A stretch of DNA of 64,000 bases from Rhineura floridana (Eukaryota > Chordata > Lepidosauria > Squamata > Rhineuridae). Position 1 is the stretch's first letter. Every line of letters starts with the position of its first letter. Below the pieces are notes generated by a model. That model had not been told where the DNA came from. It was given only the letters and a program-made list of their open reading frames with translations, and did not search any database. Of the stretch, positions 45,301 to 55,464 are shown one piece after another. Made by a program: the position numbers and the translations under genes. The DNA lies in assembly GCF_030035675.1 (NCBI RefSeq), contig NC_084482.1, positions 217,519,943 through 217,583,942 of the forward strand, written 5' to 3'.

Positions 45301-46882
45301 TATAGTTAATGTATAAAAGTACAGGAAGGAACAACCAATTAGACAGTAAATTCCAAAGAGGGGGGTAAACAAGCAAGGAGAATTAATTATGAGCGGACAA
45401 TTAAAGGGAAAACAAAGAGGAGGAATAATCAATTGTACAATGAATTATAAGGGGGAAATCTACTGAGCAAAAATTACTGGTCTGGAGGGGGAACAATCAA
45501 CTGTACAATGAATTACAGGAGAGTACTGCAACGAATATAAACTAGCAAAAGATCAAGGTGCCTGAAAGGAGCTCGCCTAAAGCAAACCTCTTTCTAGACT
45601 CATGACTTCAAATGACCGTATAGAAAACTGCAGTGCACCTCCTTAAGGAATAGCCAAAGAGAATGGGGTGGAACAGCTGCAGTTTGGGTTCCTTCCCACC
45701 CAATAATCACTACTTCAAACGCTTCTACTTGCCCAAAGCCTGCTCTGGGCCTCCCTTCACCCACCGTGCGCCAAAATGGAGGCTTGTGGGAACAGTTGGT
45801 TGCTGAGAGGCTTCTTTAGAGAGACACAATTATAGTCCTCACTTAAGTTTCATATAAGCCAAAACAATGTGAGGGGGGGAAGGAGTGGAGGCTACATTTG
45901 GATCAACAGAGTAACTAATGTAGATATAACATACATGTTGGCGACACTGGAATCACTCTTGCTCTTTTCAGATGCAGACCATTGCACCAAATGTCCAGAA
46001 GATCAATATCCAAGCAAGGACCAAGATCAATGTGTCCCCAGGTTTATCACATTCCTGTCCCATGCAGAATCTTTGGGGATTATGTTTGTTTCCTTTGCCT
46101 TCTTCTTATGCTTAACCACAGGCTTTGTGCTAGGAATCTTCATTAAATACCTAGAAACTCCAATAGTCAAAGCCAACAACCGGGACCTCTCCTACATCCT
46201 CCTCATCTCCCTCCTGCTTTCCTTTTTGTCTTCCTTCCTCTTCATTGGCCGGCCAAGGAAAGCAACCTGTCTTCTCCGACAAACAGCCTTCAGCATCATC
46301 TTCTCAGTTGCCATCTCTTCTGTGTTGGCTAAAACCATCACAGTGGTGCTGGCCTTCCTGGCCACAAAGCCAGGGAACAGGGTGAGAAGATGGCTGGGGA
46401 AGAGTCTGGCCAATTCCATTGTCATTTCCTGTTCCAGTATCCAAGTTGTCATCTGTGCCATCTGGCTGGGGACCTCTCCTCCATTCCCTGACTCTGACAT
46501 GCACTCCCAGCCTGGAAAGATCATCCTCCAATGCAACGAAGGGTCTGTTGCCATGTTTTATGGTGTCCTTGGCTACATGGGCTTTCTGGCTGCCATCTGC
46601 TTCATGGTGGCTTTCCTAGCCAGGAAGCTGCCTGGGGCCTTCAATGAAGCCAAGCTGATCACCTTCAGCATGTTGGTCTTCTGCAGTGTTTGGGTCTCCT
46701 TTGTGCCCACCTACCTGAGCACCAAGGGGAAATACATGGTAGCCGTGCAAGTCTTCTCTATCTTGGCCTCCAGTGCTGGGCTTCTGGGCTGCATCTTCAT
46801 GCCCAAGTGCTACATTATTGTACTCAGGCCTGATCTGAATAAAAAGGAGTATTTAACAACAAAAACTAAAAATATCATTTGA
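32775..46882 (+). CDS. Vomeronasal type-2 receptor, complete six-exon gene
   Basis: Six exons join in frame: 32775-32992, 34333-34624, 37091-37888, 42596-42823, 44420-44546 and 45972-46882, giving 857 aa. This is the usual V2R length and exon plan (phases 2, 0, 0, 0, 1). Order of parts: signal peptide; two-lobed Venus flytrap ligand-binding domain (exons 1-4); a nine-cysteine linker (exon 5 and start of exon 6); seven transmembrane helices and a short tail (exon 6). V2Rs are family C G-protein-coupled receptors of the basal vomeronasal epithelium that detect peptide and protein cues, normally with Trpc2 signalling. There are no stops or frameshifts in any exon and all donors and acceptors are GT-AG. 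The start could also be the second Met (32781). Introns carry BovB, L2, CR1, SINE and MITE insertions. I judge it functional. Its exact subfamily needs a tree. Confidence 0.95.
33015..33312 (+). mobile_element. BovB LINE 3' end in V2R intron 1
   Basis: The sequence gaaattaaaccagaactatc, gaggaaggccaaacaagag, ending cttgaaggcacataacaac matches the BovB at 18046 and the reverse one at 58117. Confidence 0.88.
33585..33720 (-). mobile_element. LINE tail fragment
   Basis: The phrase cccactcttctaccctacag, gcactcaggggggctcata, followed by A-rich sequence, looks like a reversed LINE 3' end. Confidence 0.5.
33917..34014. mobile_element. Palindromic hAT MITE, right end lost
   Basis: Same family as 15180, 22832 and 38845. 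The left end cagagcttggaaaagttac is intact. The right arm stops after gttgtagttcaaaaagt. Confidence 0.85.
34333..34624 (+). CDS. V2R exon 2: ligand-binding domain
   Basis: The acceptor tttatctgcag precedes 34333. With the two bases from exon 1 it reads [40 protein letters not shown], and closes with [12 protein letters not shown] before GTATG. Length 292 nt, ending in phase 0. Confidence 0.93.
34625..35870. other. V2R intron 2, first part
   Basis: Apart from a reversed LINE tail scrap at 35305-35350, the part from about 35640 to 35830 matches 55655-55880 in the second V2R copy, marking it as duplicated intron. Confidence 0.6.
35874..36533 (+). mobile_element. Long Sauria-type SINE plus shared 280-bp extension
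   Basis: The SINE at 35874-36255 (tagcacagtggggagcagag, tail gggatcgacttgaaagcagt) is followed by the same 278-bp segment as at 19819-20099. The 5' flanks of the two copies differ, while the extensions end within a few bases of each other. Confidence 0.8.
36590..36812 (+). mobile_element. Short Sauria-type SINE
   Basis: Head gtagtggttaaggtgttgga, B box ggtttgaatcccc, body ctgggtgactttgggccagt, BovB-like tail cgggatcgacttgaaggcag. Confidence 0.88.
37091..37888 (+). CDS. V2R exon 3: main ligand-binding exon
   Basis: The exon is 798 nt, phase 0 to 0, between ttccttaccag and GTATTT. It reads [40 protein letters not shown] and [18 protein letters not shown], and ends with RVVAH-type [14 protein letters not shown] then LQPWQ. 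Fully open. This is the large V2R exon covering most of both lobes. Confidence 0.95.
37930..38185 (-). mobile_element. Classical CR1 3' fragment in V2R intron 3
   Basis: Reverse phrases such as ctctaggcaattgtttccat, gatgttcctcctgatgttca and gcagatgacaagtctttgcc are typical of the classical CR1 3' region. A related scrap starts at the same intron position after exon 3 of the second copy (57518), so it probably predates the duplication. Confidence 0.65.
38845..38961. mobile_element. Palindromic hAT MITE with 8-bp TSD
   Basis: Same family as 15180. It is flanked by the perfect duplication ggccttcc (38837-38844 and 38962-38969). The left terminus reads cacagcttgg. Confidence 0.9.
39254..39323 (+). 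repeat. (ATT)n microsatellite at an L2 3' end
   Basis: About 23 units of ATT directly abut the 3' end of the reversed L2 at 39324. It grew from the terminal repeat of that LINE. Confidence 0.95.
39324..41905 (-). mobile_element. L2 LINE, long copy in V2R intron 3
   Basis: On the minus strand: endonuclease-to-RT linker near 41900-41300, then a 378-codon open reverse transcriptase stretch (41208-40072) with [50 protein letters not shown] and [11 protein letters not shown] (catalytic core intact). A C-terminal piece (39945-39547) with [14 protein letters not shown] follows. Several frame breaks separate the parts. The 3' end reaches the ATT run. Antisense to the V2R gene. Confidence 0.92.
42030..42417 (-). 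mobile_element. Long Sauria-type SINE
   Basis: Reverse: tail gccttccagtcaatcccaac, body ccagctggggggcaactggg, head tctcctccccaccatgctat. Confidence 0.87.
42596..42823 (+). CDS. V2R exon 4
   Basis: The acceptor ctgtcattttag precedes 42596. 228 nt, phase 0 to 0: [40 protein letters not shown], ending LRGLNQ before GTGAGG. Family-typical and open. Confidence 0.93.
42855..43080 (-). mobile_element. LINE 3' tail (L2-like)
   Basis: Reverse of the 17690 tail: ttgatttatatcccgccctt, cagcaggtgaccagggcagc, followed by A-rich repeats. Confidence 0.7.
43090..44025. other. V2R intron 4, unassigned
   Basis: No supported feature apart from short inverted motifs (gggccctggctgagggccc near 43905). Confidence 0.4.
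44070..44259. repeat. Fold-back inverted repeat
   Basis: The outer arms tgcatgccccacctact (about 44070) and ggtaggtggggcatgca (about 44242) are inverted. The inner arms ctgccatcaaccaagatgg (44128-44146) and ccatcttggttgatggcag (44183-44201) are a perfect 19-bp inverted pair. Perhaps a decayed fold-back transposon. Confidence 0.75.
44420..44546 (+). CDS. V2R exon 5: cysteine-rich linker
   Basis: The acceptor ctttacgattag precedes 44420. 127 nt, phase 0 to 1: [40 protein letters not shown], then GTAAGG. Six of the nine linker cysteines lie here. Confidence 0.93.
44587..44760 (+). mobile_element. CR1 3' end fragment
   Basis: The phrase gtcagaggcagtatgcttcc, gttggccactgtgagaacag, gatccagcaggctcttctta is the 3' UTR of the 8354-type CR1. 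Confidence 0.85.
44761..44925 (-). mobile_element. tRNA-derived SINE (CORE/MIR-like)
   Basis: Reverse copy: agtcagaccattggtctatc, tcagcattgtctgctctgac. The B box is altered (gtattgaatgtggg). Confidence 0.75.
45165..45260 (+). mobile_element. L2-type 3' terminus
   Basis: gtaaaccgcccggagagctt, cggctatggggcggtataca, followed by (AATA)n, is the same terminus as the L2 at 59755 read in reverse. Confidence 0.75.
45972..46882 (+). CDS. V2R exon 6: seven-transmembrane domain
   Basis: The acceptor tgctcttttcag precedes 45972. The exon supplies the last linker cysteines ([20 protein letters not shown]) and the family C 7TM core: [60 protein letters not shown] and [20 protein letters not shown]. It ends [20 protein letters not shown] before TGA at 46880-46882. 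Open throughout. Confidence 0.96.
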
Positions 46883-47650
46883 TTCTTAAAATACTATTTT
46901 AAATTTTGGCATCTGATGCACAGTATCAATGAAATCAATGTATATTTGGAATGTAACTCATTGGATGCTTCTGTTGTAACATATCTTCCCTTCATATAAG
47001 TCATCAAAGAAAGTAGCCACAAATGATGAAAGTGACTGCCTAGTGACTCTGGACTGAATAACCTGTATGCATCATTTTATCACAACCAGATTTTTGCTAG
47101 ATGTTAATATACCTCATCAACACAGGCTGTTAAGGCAATAACTATGGTTTTTGGATTTCTTATTTCTTGATCCACTATGGTGGACCTTGGCATGAGAGCC
47201 AAAGTAGCAATGAATCTTGGGAAACGAGCCTCCCCATACACTCATCGTTGCTTGTAAAAGACAGGGGCTAACACAGACTTCCTGGCTCTGCGTGTGTTAA
47301 ACTACAATTCCAATCTTTAACATCTCCAGAGCAAAACAGCTTCACACCAACAACACTGCCATCCAGGTAGATCTATAGCCTTTTGAAATACAAAGGATAA
47401 GGGTATGTCATCCCAATAACAGGTTCATTTTATTAAGTACTTTGCCATGAGATTTTTTAAGAACAAGATTTTTACATTGCATATCTGACAGTGATGACAG
47501 GACTTCACGCTGAGCATCTGACAAATAACAGGACAATTAACAATGTATGCACCGGTGCTCCACAAGCATCATTCAGGTGGTCCTTGGCATGTCCACATTG
47601 AATATTCATTTTGATTTTTAATTGTATTTTCATTGCATCTTTTATTTCTC
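46883..47650. other. V2R downstream region
   Basis: No gene or clear repeat was seen, and no obvious AATAAA directly after the stop. Confidence 0.4.
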
Positions 47651-47654
47651 ATAT

Positions 47655-47775
47655 TGTTTGCTGTTGTTGTTATGTGCCTTCAAGTCGACTACGACTTATG
47701 GCCACCCTATGAATCAGCGACCTCCAAGAGCATCTGTCATGAACCACCCTGTTCAGATCTTGTAAGTTCAGGTCT
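47655..47775 (-). mobile_element. BovB 3' end fragment
   Basis: tgttatgtgccttcaagtcg, ctccaagagcatctgtcatg, the reversed BovB terminus as at 58117. Confidence 0.85.
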
Positions 47776-47884
47776 GTGGCTTCCTTGATGGAATCAATAT
47801 GTTCTCTATATTTAAGGTCTACAGAATTCAAATTATTTGAATTCTGTAGAACTTGCATTTTAATGCAATAACATACGATATTTA

Positions 47885-47960
47885 TTTTTATTTATTTATT
47901 ATTTAATTTATATCCCACCCTTCCTCCCAGCAGGAGCCCAGGGCAGCAATATAAGAAATA
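47885..47960 (-). mobile_element. LINE 3' tail (L2-like)
   Basis: tttatatcccacccttcctc, caggagcccagggcagcaat, the same reversed tail as 42855. Confidence 0.7.
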
Positions 47961-48264
47961 AAAGCATTAAAAATACAATTAGAAATTGCACAGCATCTAG
48001 CACGGTGCATTACCATTGCTACAACAGGGAGAAAAACCCTTAAGTGGTCCATCAGGACCCTTGGCAATTTTCTAGTGGTCCATGGGGAAATAAAAAGTTT
48101 GAGAAGCATTGGCTTGTTAGTGTTTTTTCTGATTAAGCGATATATAAATCCTGTTAAACAAATACAATAAAATGAGGAACATGTTTTTGAAAGATGAGAT
48201 AAACTGGAGCATAGTTGCAGTTCCTTTTTGAGAAAGGCAGAATCTTCCTTCTGCGAGTTAGATT

Positions 48265-48442
48265 ATTTGTCCATGTAGCCCAATAGTGTCTACTCTGACT
48301 GGCAGTATCTCTCCAGGGTCCCACGCAGTGATCTTTCCCATCACATGCTGTCTGAACCTTTCTCAACTGGAGTTGTCAAGGACTGAATCTGGGCCTTTCT
48401 CTATGCCAAGCATGTACTCTTCTCCTGAGTTACAGTCTCTCA
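48265..48442 (-). mobile_element. tRNA-derived SINE (CORE/MIR-like), degraded
   Basis: tagtgtctactctgactggc, ggactgaatctgggccttt and tcctgagttacagtctctc are spaced as in the 20403 copy. Confidence 0.7.
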
Positions 48443-48484
48443 ATAGGAGGTGAATCTTTGCTGTTTTAATCTTGTACGACACTT

Positions 48485-48710
48485 AGCCACTGTGGTATAG
48501 TGGTCAAAGTGTTGGACTAGGATCTAGGAGACCAGAGTTTGAATTCTCAATCAGACATGAAGTTCACTATGTGATCTTGCACCTGTCACTGCCTCACAGC
48601 CTAATCTACTTCACAGGGTTGTTATCAGGGTTAAATGAGGAGGGGAAGAACCATGTACACCACTTTAAGCTCCTGGAAGAAAAGTGCAGTAATCCAATAA
48701 ATTAATTGCA
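48485..48710 (+). mobile_element. tRNA-derived SINE (Squam/Sauria head, non-BovB end)
   Basis: gtatagtggtcaaagtgttg, ggatctaggagaccagagtt, cctaatctacttcacagggt, ending near ccaataaattaattg. Same type as 16553. Confidence 0.8.
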
Positions 48711-48757
48711 TATATATCATAAGAAGCTTATATATATTGATCTGTTTTGATCTTTTT

Positions 48758-48832
48758 AGATACAGGAGAACCTCCAAACTACAAACCCACTCCTTCAGAG
48801 GGAGTATGACCCCATCAAGAGCAGGCCGTGTG
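48758..48832 (-). mobile_element. L2 coding scrap
   Basis: The minus strand reads PALDGVILPLKEWVCSLEVL, matching the L2 motif VLDGVALPLKEQVHSLGVLL in the copy at 59755. Confidence 0.75.
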
Positions 48833-49103
48833 CGCACGCAGGTACACACGTGCACACCCACCATTTTCCTTGTAATCTCCTGCCCTGTAATCCTTTTCCT
48901 GGGGATGAAAAAGCAGAGGAAGCTGGTCTGAGGCAGACGTAAGAGAGAGGTGGAAGGAGGGAAGTGCGGCCCCAAGAGGGAAGTGCAGTGTGGACTTCGC
49001 GTTCTGCCTGGACTGAGCTGGACCCATGCATGGCTGGACTGGATTGACATGTCAGATATCCAGCAGAAGATGTGCTATTCATTTTTATTGCAAAATGTCA
49101 AAA

Positions 49104-49424
49104 CAGGGCCACATTCACAGCATACATTTATTCCAGTATTATTCCACTTTAAACAGTCATGGTTTCCCCCAAAGAATCCTGGGAAGGGTAGTTTGTGAAG
49201 GGTGTCGAGAGTTGCGAGGAGAAGCTCTTTTCTCTTCACAGAGGTACAATTCTCAGTATGGTTTATCAGTCAGTCCCTCTTCTCAGAGAACTCTGGGAAC
49301 TGTAGCTATACAAGGGAACAGCACCTTTCACAAACCACACTTCCCAGGATTCTTTGCGGGAAGCCAGGACTGTTTAAAGTGGAACAGTAGTGGGGTTATT
49401 GTATGGTGTGTGGTTGTGGTCCAG
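49104..49424. mobile_element. Palindromic hAT-like MITE, nearly complete
   Basis: The left end cagggccacattcacagcat and the right end read inverted, ctggaccacaaccacacacc, are similar. The arms ttccactttaaacagtcatg and ctgtttaaagtggaa pair. No clear 8-bp duplication was found. Confidence 0.7.
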
Positions 49425-50517
49425 GACATTGTACGAATCACTACAGAGACATTCACTGTCAAAGATTGCCCCCCCCACCTACTGTACCTACTCCACTCTC
49501 TGCCTCCCCTCCTCGCAATCAAGAGGCCAGCTTTGGTGGTCCAGAGCCCTTCGGAGTTTCACTTTATAGCCCCCAAGGCTAGACTACCATTAGGTAATCG
49601 CTGAGGGGCTCACCTTGATGAATGTCTTCAAGCTTTCAGTTTGAGTTAAACAGGGCAGACACCATTCTGACTGGGGAACAAGTTGAATCACCTGTTAAAA
49701 CAGAGCTGATAAGTGTATGTTTCCTCTCCTCCTTCGCTAGATGGCACTCAGCTATGTGTGTGTATGTGCGTCCTCGCATGCGTTTATGCACACCACACCG
49801 CAATGGTATCCATTGGAAGGCTTTTTGCATCCTTTCCGTGTATACACCATGCCAATGCCTCCCTTTACTTCATGGCCCTTGATGGCACAAGCTCTGCAGG
49901 TGTGGAATGTCTATGGGTGGTAGTCAACTTTGTCCTACTCAGAGTAGGCATATTGAAATTAATGAACCTGTTTAGTCATGTCCATTAATTACAATGGGCC
50001 TACTCTGGGTAGGTCTAGCACTGCATTCCACCCACTGTGTTTTCATCATGCTAGTAATTTGTACTTTTCATTTACACAAGATATACACTATAAAGGGCTC
50101 ATATTGCTGGACTGATTTAGGGCTGTTTTTATTTTGAAAATGTATAACCTGCCGCCTTTCAGAAATCTTTCCCAGGAGGGCTTTCTCTGGGCAGAGTTTT
50201 CTTCACTAAAGTTCAGTCCATTGTTGCTGATCTCCTCCCACCAGACTGTGGTAGAGTGTAGAGCTCATCTGTGATGATTATTTTTGCAAACATGGTTTTC
50301 TCCACCTGGGCACCTGCGCATGGAGCCAGTTGTCAGACAGAGGCCTTCAGGATATAGCAGAGTTCCCTTAGTAATTATTGAAATCATGATGATTTATACC
50401 TCTTCTTCTTGTCAAGGGACTTTCCTAAAGGTCAGAACTGACATCTGAGTCCAGTAACAGAAACATCAGAATTGGGAGCAACAGGAGACCATTTTTTTTG
50501 CAGCAATCCTGAAAGGG

Positions 50518-50536
50518 ATGATGCATAAATATTTTG
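50518..50536 (+). promoter_or_regulatory. 19-nt shared upstream block, second V2R copy
   Basis: Identical to 32549-32567. Here it lies about 71 nt before the codon matching the first Met. An indel of about 150 nt separates the two leaders. Confidence 0.4.
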
Positions 50537-50588
50537 TGTGCCCGAGAGAGCTTGGGTGGGATCTGAGGCAGGCAGAGATGCTGCCAGT

Positions 50589-50806
50589 GTGCCACTCACA
50601 ATATTGCTGCTCCAGTTTCTGCTGCTGTCCTGTGCAGTCTGTGGGATGCTGATGGCAAAATGCCCTTTGAGTTTACTGAGAGATCAGTATAATCCTTGGA
50701 ATTATTACAGAGCAGGAGACCAGCTCATCGGCGGGGTCATCCCTCTGCTAAATGCGATAGTCATGCCAAGTTCTTTCTCCCAGGCTCCTTGAATCAACAT
50801 TAAAAT
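50589..50806 (+). pseudogene. V2R copy 2, exon 1
   Basis: Exactly 218 nt, as in the intact gene: GTG in place of ATG (VPLTILLLQFLLLSCAVCG), then [24 protein letters not shown] (50790-50792) stands where the intact gene has TTC. The donor GTAAGT is kept at 50807. Confidence 0.92.
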
Positions 50807-50956
50807 GTAAGTAAGTATGTGGTGATGGTTTTTTTAAAAAAGGATTGAATGTTATTGCCAATTCAAGCCAGACTTATTATACAGTCATAAACAAACTAAA
50901 TGCAGCAAATAAAAACATAGAAAAATGATAAGTATTGCTTGGAACTATCCCACGTA

Positions 50957-51080
50957 CTTATTTATTTATTTTTTACATTTTGTACCCCACCTTTCTTTTC
51001 ATGATAGAAACCCAAGGCGGCTTAAGTATGGTTCCCAGGCGGTCTCCCATACAGACACTGACCAGACCTGACCCTTGTAT
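50957..51080 (-). mobile_element. LINE tail containing a 5S-like stretch
   Basis: The reversed LINE tail ccacctttcttttcatgata, cccaaggcggctt is followed by 51030-51075. Read on the minus strand this is similar to 5S rRNA (agggtcaggtctggtcagtg, then atgggagaccgcctgggaac). Confidence 0.55.
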
Positions 51081-51171
51081 ACAACAATAAAATTCGGCCA
51101 CTTAACCAAAAACACACTCTCTCTATAATTACGTTCTCTACATTTTACATAATAAGTTAATTTTGCCATCA

Positions 51172-51236
51172 GTGAAAACTGCCCAGAGAGCTTTGGCTAT
51201 GGGGTGGTATATAAATGTAATAAATAAATAAATCAG
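51172..51236 (+). mobile_element. L2-type 3' terminus
   Basis: aactgcccagagagctttgg, ctatggggtggtatataaat, (AATA)n, as at 45165. Confidence 0.7.
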
Positions 51237-51714
51237 TGAATACTCCCATATTTTATCATAGCAATCTTTTATTGTGGGAATTATCACCACTCTCCATTTA
51301 GCTGCATGTAATAATCTAGCAGCAGCAAACATATAAGAAACCAATTGTATATGGTCCTTCCATACTGAGCTTTCCAAGTAATTTAATTTTTAAAAATACA
51401 GGATGAAATACAGGCTCTCATATCCCAAAATGATGACTATAACAGCACTCAACATAAATCTGATTTCTTAGGCTTATTTAAAAAGGGACAATGGCTGTTT
51501 CCTTGCATGCATCACTGGTAAATCATATTGTTCCTACTTTGCCACAGAGGCATGATTCCTGGACTGGGGCAATGTGGAACACTCAAGCACCATTTAGTTC
51601 AAATCATGTTATTTTCACCAGGATCTAGTTAAATTCATGCTATTTTCACCAGCATAATTTTAATCAAAAGGAACAAAGTCCCTTCTTGACCTTCAAAGCA
51701 TGACTAAGAGGGCT

Positions 51715-52255
<541 letters not shown>

Positions 52256-52419
52256 TGGTTAAACTCACCCTCCATGAAACTGCCTATTAAGCTAGTAAAT
52301 CTTGCTAAGTCTGTTTTGGTTGCAGCTGAAGGAACTGTCTTATTTGTAGAGACGTGAAGGTGCAGAAAAAATCTGGGGGAAATTTAAAAAATGTTTTTTG
52401 CCAATCAATTTCAGATCAG

Positions 52420-52575
52420 AGTCTTGGTCCATGAAGCCTAAGACTGATGGACAATGGCTCTCTGGAGTCTCCAAGAGGTAGTCATATCACCTTCTACCTT
52501 TCAAAATAGACAGAGAAATAGACAGAGCCTGGGACCTTCTCGATGCAAAGCATGTGCTGTCACAGAGCTAGCCCA
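52420..52575 (-). mobile_element. Degraded tRNA-derived SINE
   Basis: Weak: tcttggtccatgaagcctaa, gactgatggacaatggctct, tgcaaagcatgtgctgtcac, in the order of a reversed CORE/MIR-like SINE. Confidence 0.4.
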
Positions 52576-53638
52576 CACAAATCCTTTATTAAATTCAACA
52601 TTCTTTTAAAACACAGATGAAAAGAACCAAGCACAAGTATTGTTCTAGGAATAAACGTAAGAGGTTTTTATTATCTAGAAATGTCCTTCAGGTGGCAGAA
52701 TGAGGAATTTGACATGTTTTATTAAACAGAGAGTGGCAGTAAGAACAGCCTGCTGGATCAGACCAGTGGTCCATCTAGTCCAGCGTCCAGTTCTCAAAGT
52801 GGCCAACCAGTTGCCTATAAGAAGCCCAAAAGCAGGACATGAAAGCAAGAGCAGTCTCCCCTCCTGGGGTTCCTAGCAACTGCTATTGAGAAGCATACTG
52901 ACTCCAACTGCAGAGGGAGAGCATAGACACTCACCATCAGTTAAAGCCATCCAAATTGGTGGCCATCACTGCCTCTTGTAAGAGTGAATTCCATAGATTA
53001 ACTAAGTGCTGCATGAAAAATACTTTGCTTTGTCTGTCCTGCATCTTCCAACATTCAGCTTCATCGGATGTCCACCACATCTACTGTTATGAGAGAGGGA
53101 GAAGAACTTTTCTGTATCCCCTTCCTACATGCCATGCACAATTTTATATACTTCTGTCATGCTGCCTCTCACTCATCTTTTCTCTAAACTAAAAAATACT
53201 GCAGCTTTTCCTTATAGGGGAGTCAATTCATCCCCTTAATCATTCTGGTTGCCCTTTTCTGAACCTTTTCCAGCTCAATATCATTTTTGAGGTGAGGCAA
53301 CCAGAAATATACACAGTATTCCAAATGCAGCCACACCATAGGTTTATACAGTATTATTTTGTTGGTTTTATTTTCAATACCTTTTCTAATGTCCCCTAGA
53401 ATGGAATTTGCCTTTTTCACAACTGCCGCAAACTGGGTCAACATCTTCATTGAACTATCCACTATGACCTCAAGGTCTCATTCCTGCTCCGTCACTGCCA
53501 GTTCAGATCTCAAGAGTGTATATGTGAAATTAAGATTTGTTGCTCCAATATGCATAACTTTACACTTGTTTGCACTGAATTGCTTTTGCCATTTTACTGC
53601 CCATTCACTCAGTTTGGAAATGTCCTTTTGGAGTTCAT

Positions 53639-53845
53639 AGAATCATAGAATAGTAGAGTTGGAAGGGGCCTATAAGGCCATCAAGTCCAACCCCCTGCAC
53701 AATGCAGGAATCCAAATCAAAGCATTCCCGACAGATGGCTGTCCAGCTGCCTCTTGAAGGCCTCCAGTGTTGGAGAGCCCACTACCTCTCTAGGTCATTG
53801 GTTCCATTGTTGTATGGTTCTAACAGTTAGGAAGTTTTTCCTGAT
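53639..53845 (-). mobile_element. Classical CR1 3' end
   Basis: tagaatcatagaatagtaga, ggaaggggcctataaggcca, gctgcctcttgaaggcctcc, the classical tail with the attctatgattcta terminus, here in reverse. Confidence 0.9.
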
Positions 53846-53847
53846 GT

Positions 53848-54010
53848 CCAGTAGAGCATCTGCCTTACACTAAGAAGGCCGCAGACTCAATTCCTGGCAT
53901 CGCCCAGTGCAGCTCAGATACACTCCCTGCCTAAAACACTGAAGAGCTGCTTCCAGTGAATGTAGAAAATACAGTGATAGATGGATAAGGCAGCTTCCTA
54001 TGTTCCTCCA
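53848..54010 (+). mobile_element. tRNA-derived SINE (CORE/MIR-like)
   Basis: gtagagcatctgccttacac, tcaattcctggcatcgccc, ending aggcagcttcctatgttcc. The 5' end is truncated. Confidence 0.8.
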
Positions 54011-54029
54011 GAAGCTGCTGTGGTGATGT

Positions 54030-54465
54030 AAAAACATAGAACCATAGAGTCAGAAGGGGCCTATAAGGCCATCCAGTTCAGCACCATGATCAACACAGGA
54101 ATCCAACTTAAAGCATACCCAACAGGTGGCTGTCCAGCTGCCTCTTGAAGGCCTCCAGTGTTAGAGATCCCTCTACCTCTCTAGGTCATTGGTTCCATTG
54201 TCGTACCGCTCCAACAGTTTTTCCTGATGTCCAGTTGAAATCTGGCTTCCTGCAACTTGAGCCCATTATTCCGTGTCCTGCTCTCTGGGATGATTGAGAA
54301 GAGATCCTGGCCCTCCTCTGTGGGGCAACCTTTCAAGTACGTGAACAGTGCTATCATATCTCCCCTCAGTCTTCTCTTCTCCAGGCTAAACATGCCCAGT
54401 TCTTTCAGTCTCTCCTCATAGGACTTTGTTTCCAGTCTCCTGATCATCCTTGTTGCCCTTGTTCT
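54030..54465 (-). mobile_element. Classical CR1 3' part
   Basis: The minus strand reads [40 protein letters not shown], then the 3' UTR with ggaggccttcaagaggcagc. A separate copy of the same subfamily as 53639. Confidence 0.9.
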
Positions 54466-54865
54466 TCACAATCCCTTTTTGTTTTAACGACCCTGAAAAA
54501 TTTAGTATCATCAGCAAACTTGGCCACCTCACTGCTCACCCCTAACTCTAGATTGTTTATAACTAGTTAAAAAGCACAGGCCCAGTACCAATCCTTGGGG
54601 AAGTCTACTTTCTCTATCCCTCCATTCACAGAACTGTCCCATGGCTCTTCCTCCATCATGATCCCAGAACACCCCATTTACTGGGCTTCTGCCAGCCCTC
54701 CATCTGCCCCAGCAGGCTCCTGGCAGCACCATGGCTCAGCCACGGTGGAGGGCTGCTGCTGGCTGAGGCAAGTACAGCCGGAGATCCGCAGCATCCCACT
54801 CTAGCTTCATATGACATTTTAGAACCTTTTAAAAAACAGAAAAAGAGTAAGCCTTCTATCAGTTA

Positions 54866-55227
54866 ATGAAATGGAAATGGCCTGCCTTCAAGTCGATCCT
54901 GACTTATGGTGACCCTATGAATAGGGATTTCATGGCCTCCCTCTGAGGCTAGTCCTCCCCAGCTGGCCAGGGCCTGCTCAGCTTGCCACAGCGGCACAAG
55001 CCAGCCCCTTCCTTGTCCGCAACTGCCAGCTGGGGGGCAATGGGCTCCTTGGGACTCTGCAGCTTGCCCACGGCTGCACAGGTGGCAGGGCATGTAACCC
55101 CTGAGCCACTCCCTGTGGGGGTGATCTTTAGCTGGCCCTTGACCCCCAGGAGACAGGAGCAGGGATTTGAACTCGCAGACTCTGGACTCCCAGCCAGGCT
55201 CTCCTCCCCACTGTGCTATACCAGCCG
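54866..55227 (-). mobile_element. Long Sauria-type SINE
   Basis: Reverse: tgccttcaagtcgatcctga, ccagctggggggcaatgggc, ctcctccccactgtgctata. A short internal deletion lies near 54930. Confidence 0.87.
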
Positions 55228-55464
55228 TCTTATCAGTTAACAGTCTACAATATTTTAAACGTTCCTCCTCCATCTCCCCAAACAAAGGATGAATAGTGAC
55301 CTCTGGTGGAAGCTGGAGGAGAAAGGGAATGACCAACATGAATCCTTACTACATATTAAAAATAGAGGACCCTGCCCCGTGGGAGGCAGCAGTTATGCAT
55401 GGCACGAAGATGCCAGCTGATGACCAAATGTCTTCCATCTCTGGAAGACATGCTCCTCTGTCGC

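Larger units (their letters stand above)
52741..54650 (-). mobile_element. CR1 LINE interrupted by other insertions
   Basis: Segments 52741-53638 (3' UTR and C-terminal region with MIKG, RKGIENKT, HLEYCV) and 54466-54650 (KFAD region, agtatcatcagcaaacttggc) belong to one reversed CR1. The classical CR1 pieces and SINE at 53639-54465 were inserted between them. It occupies the place of exon 2 of the decayed V2R copy. Confidence 0.85.

Noticed and set aside
46192-46554. Minus-strand open frame under the V2R transmembrane exon
   Set aside because: It is a shadow of the strongly supported V2R exon 6.
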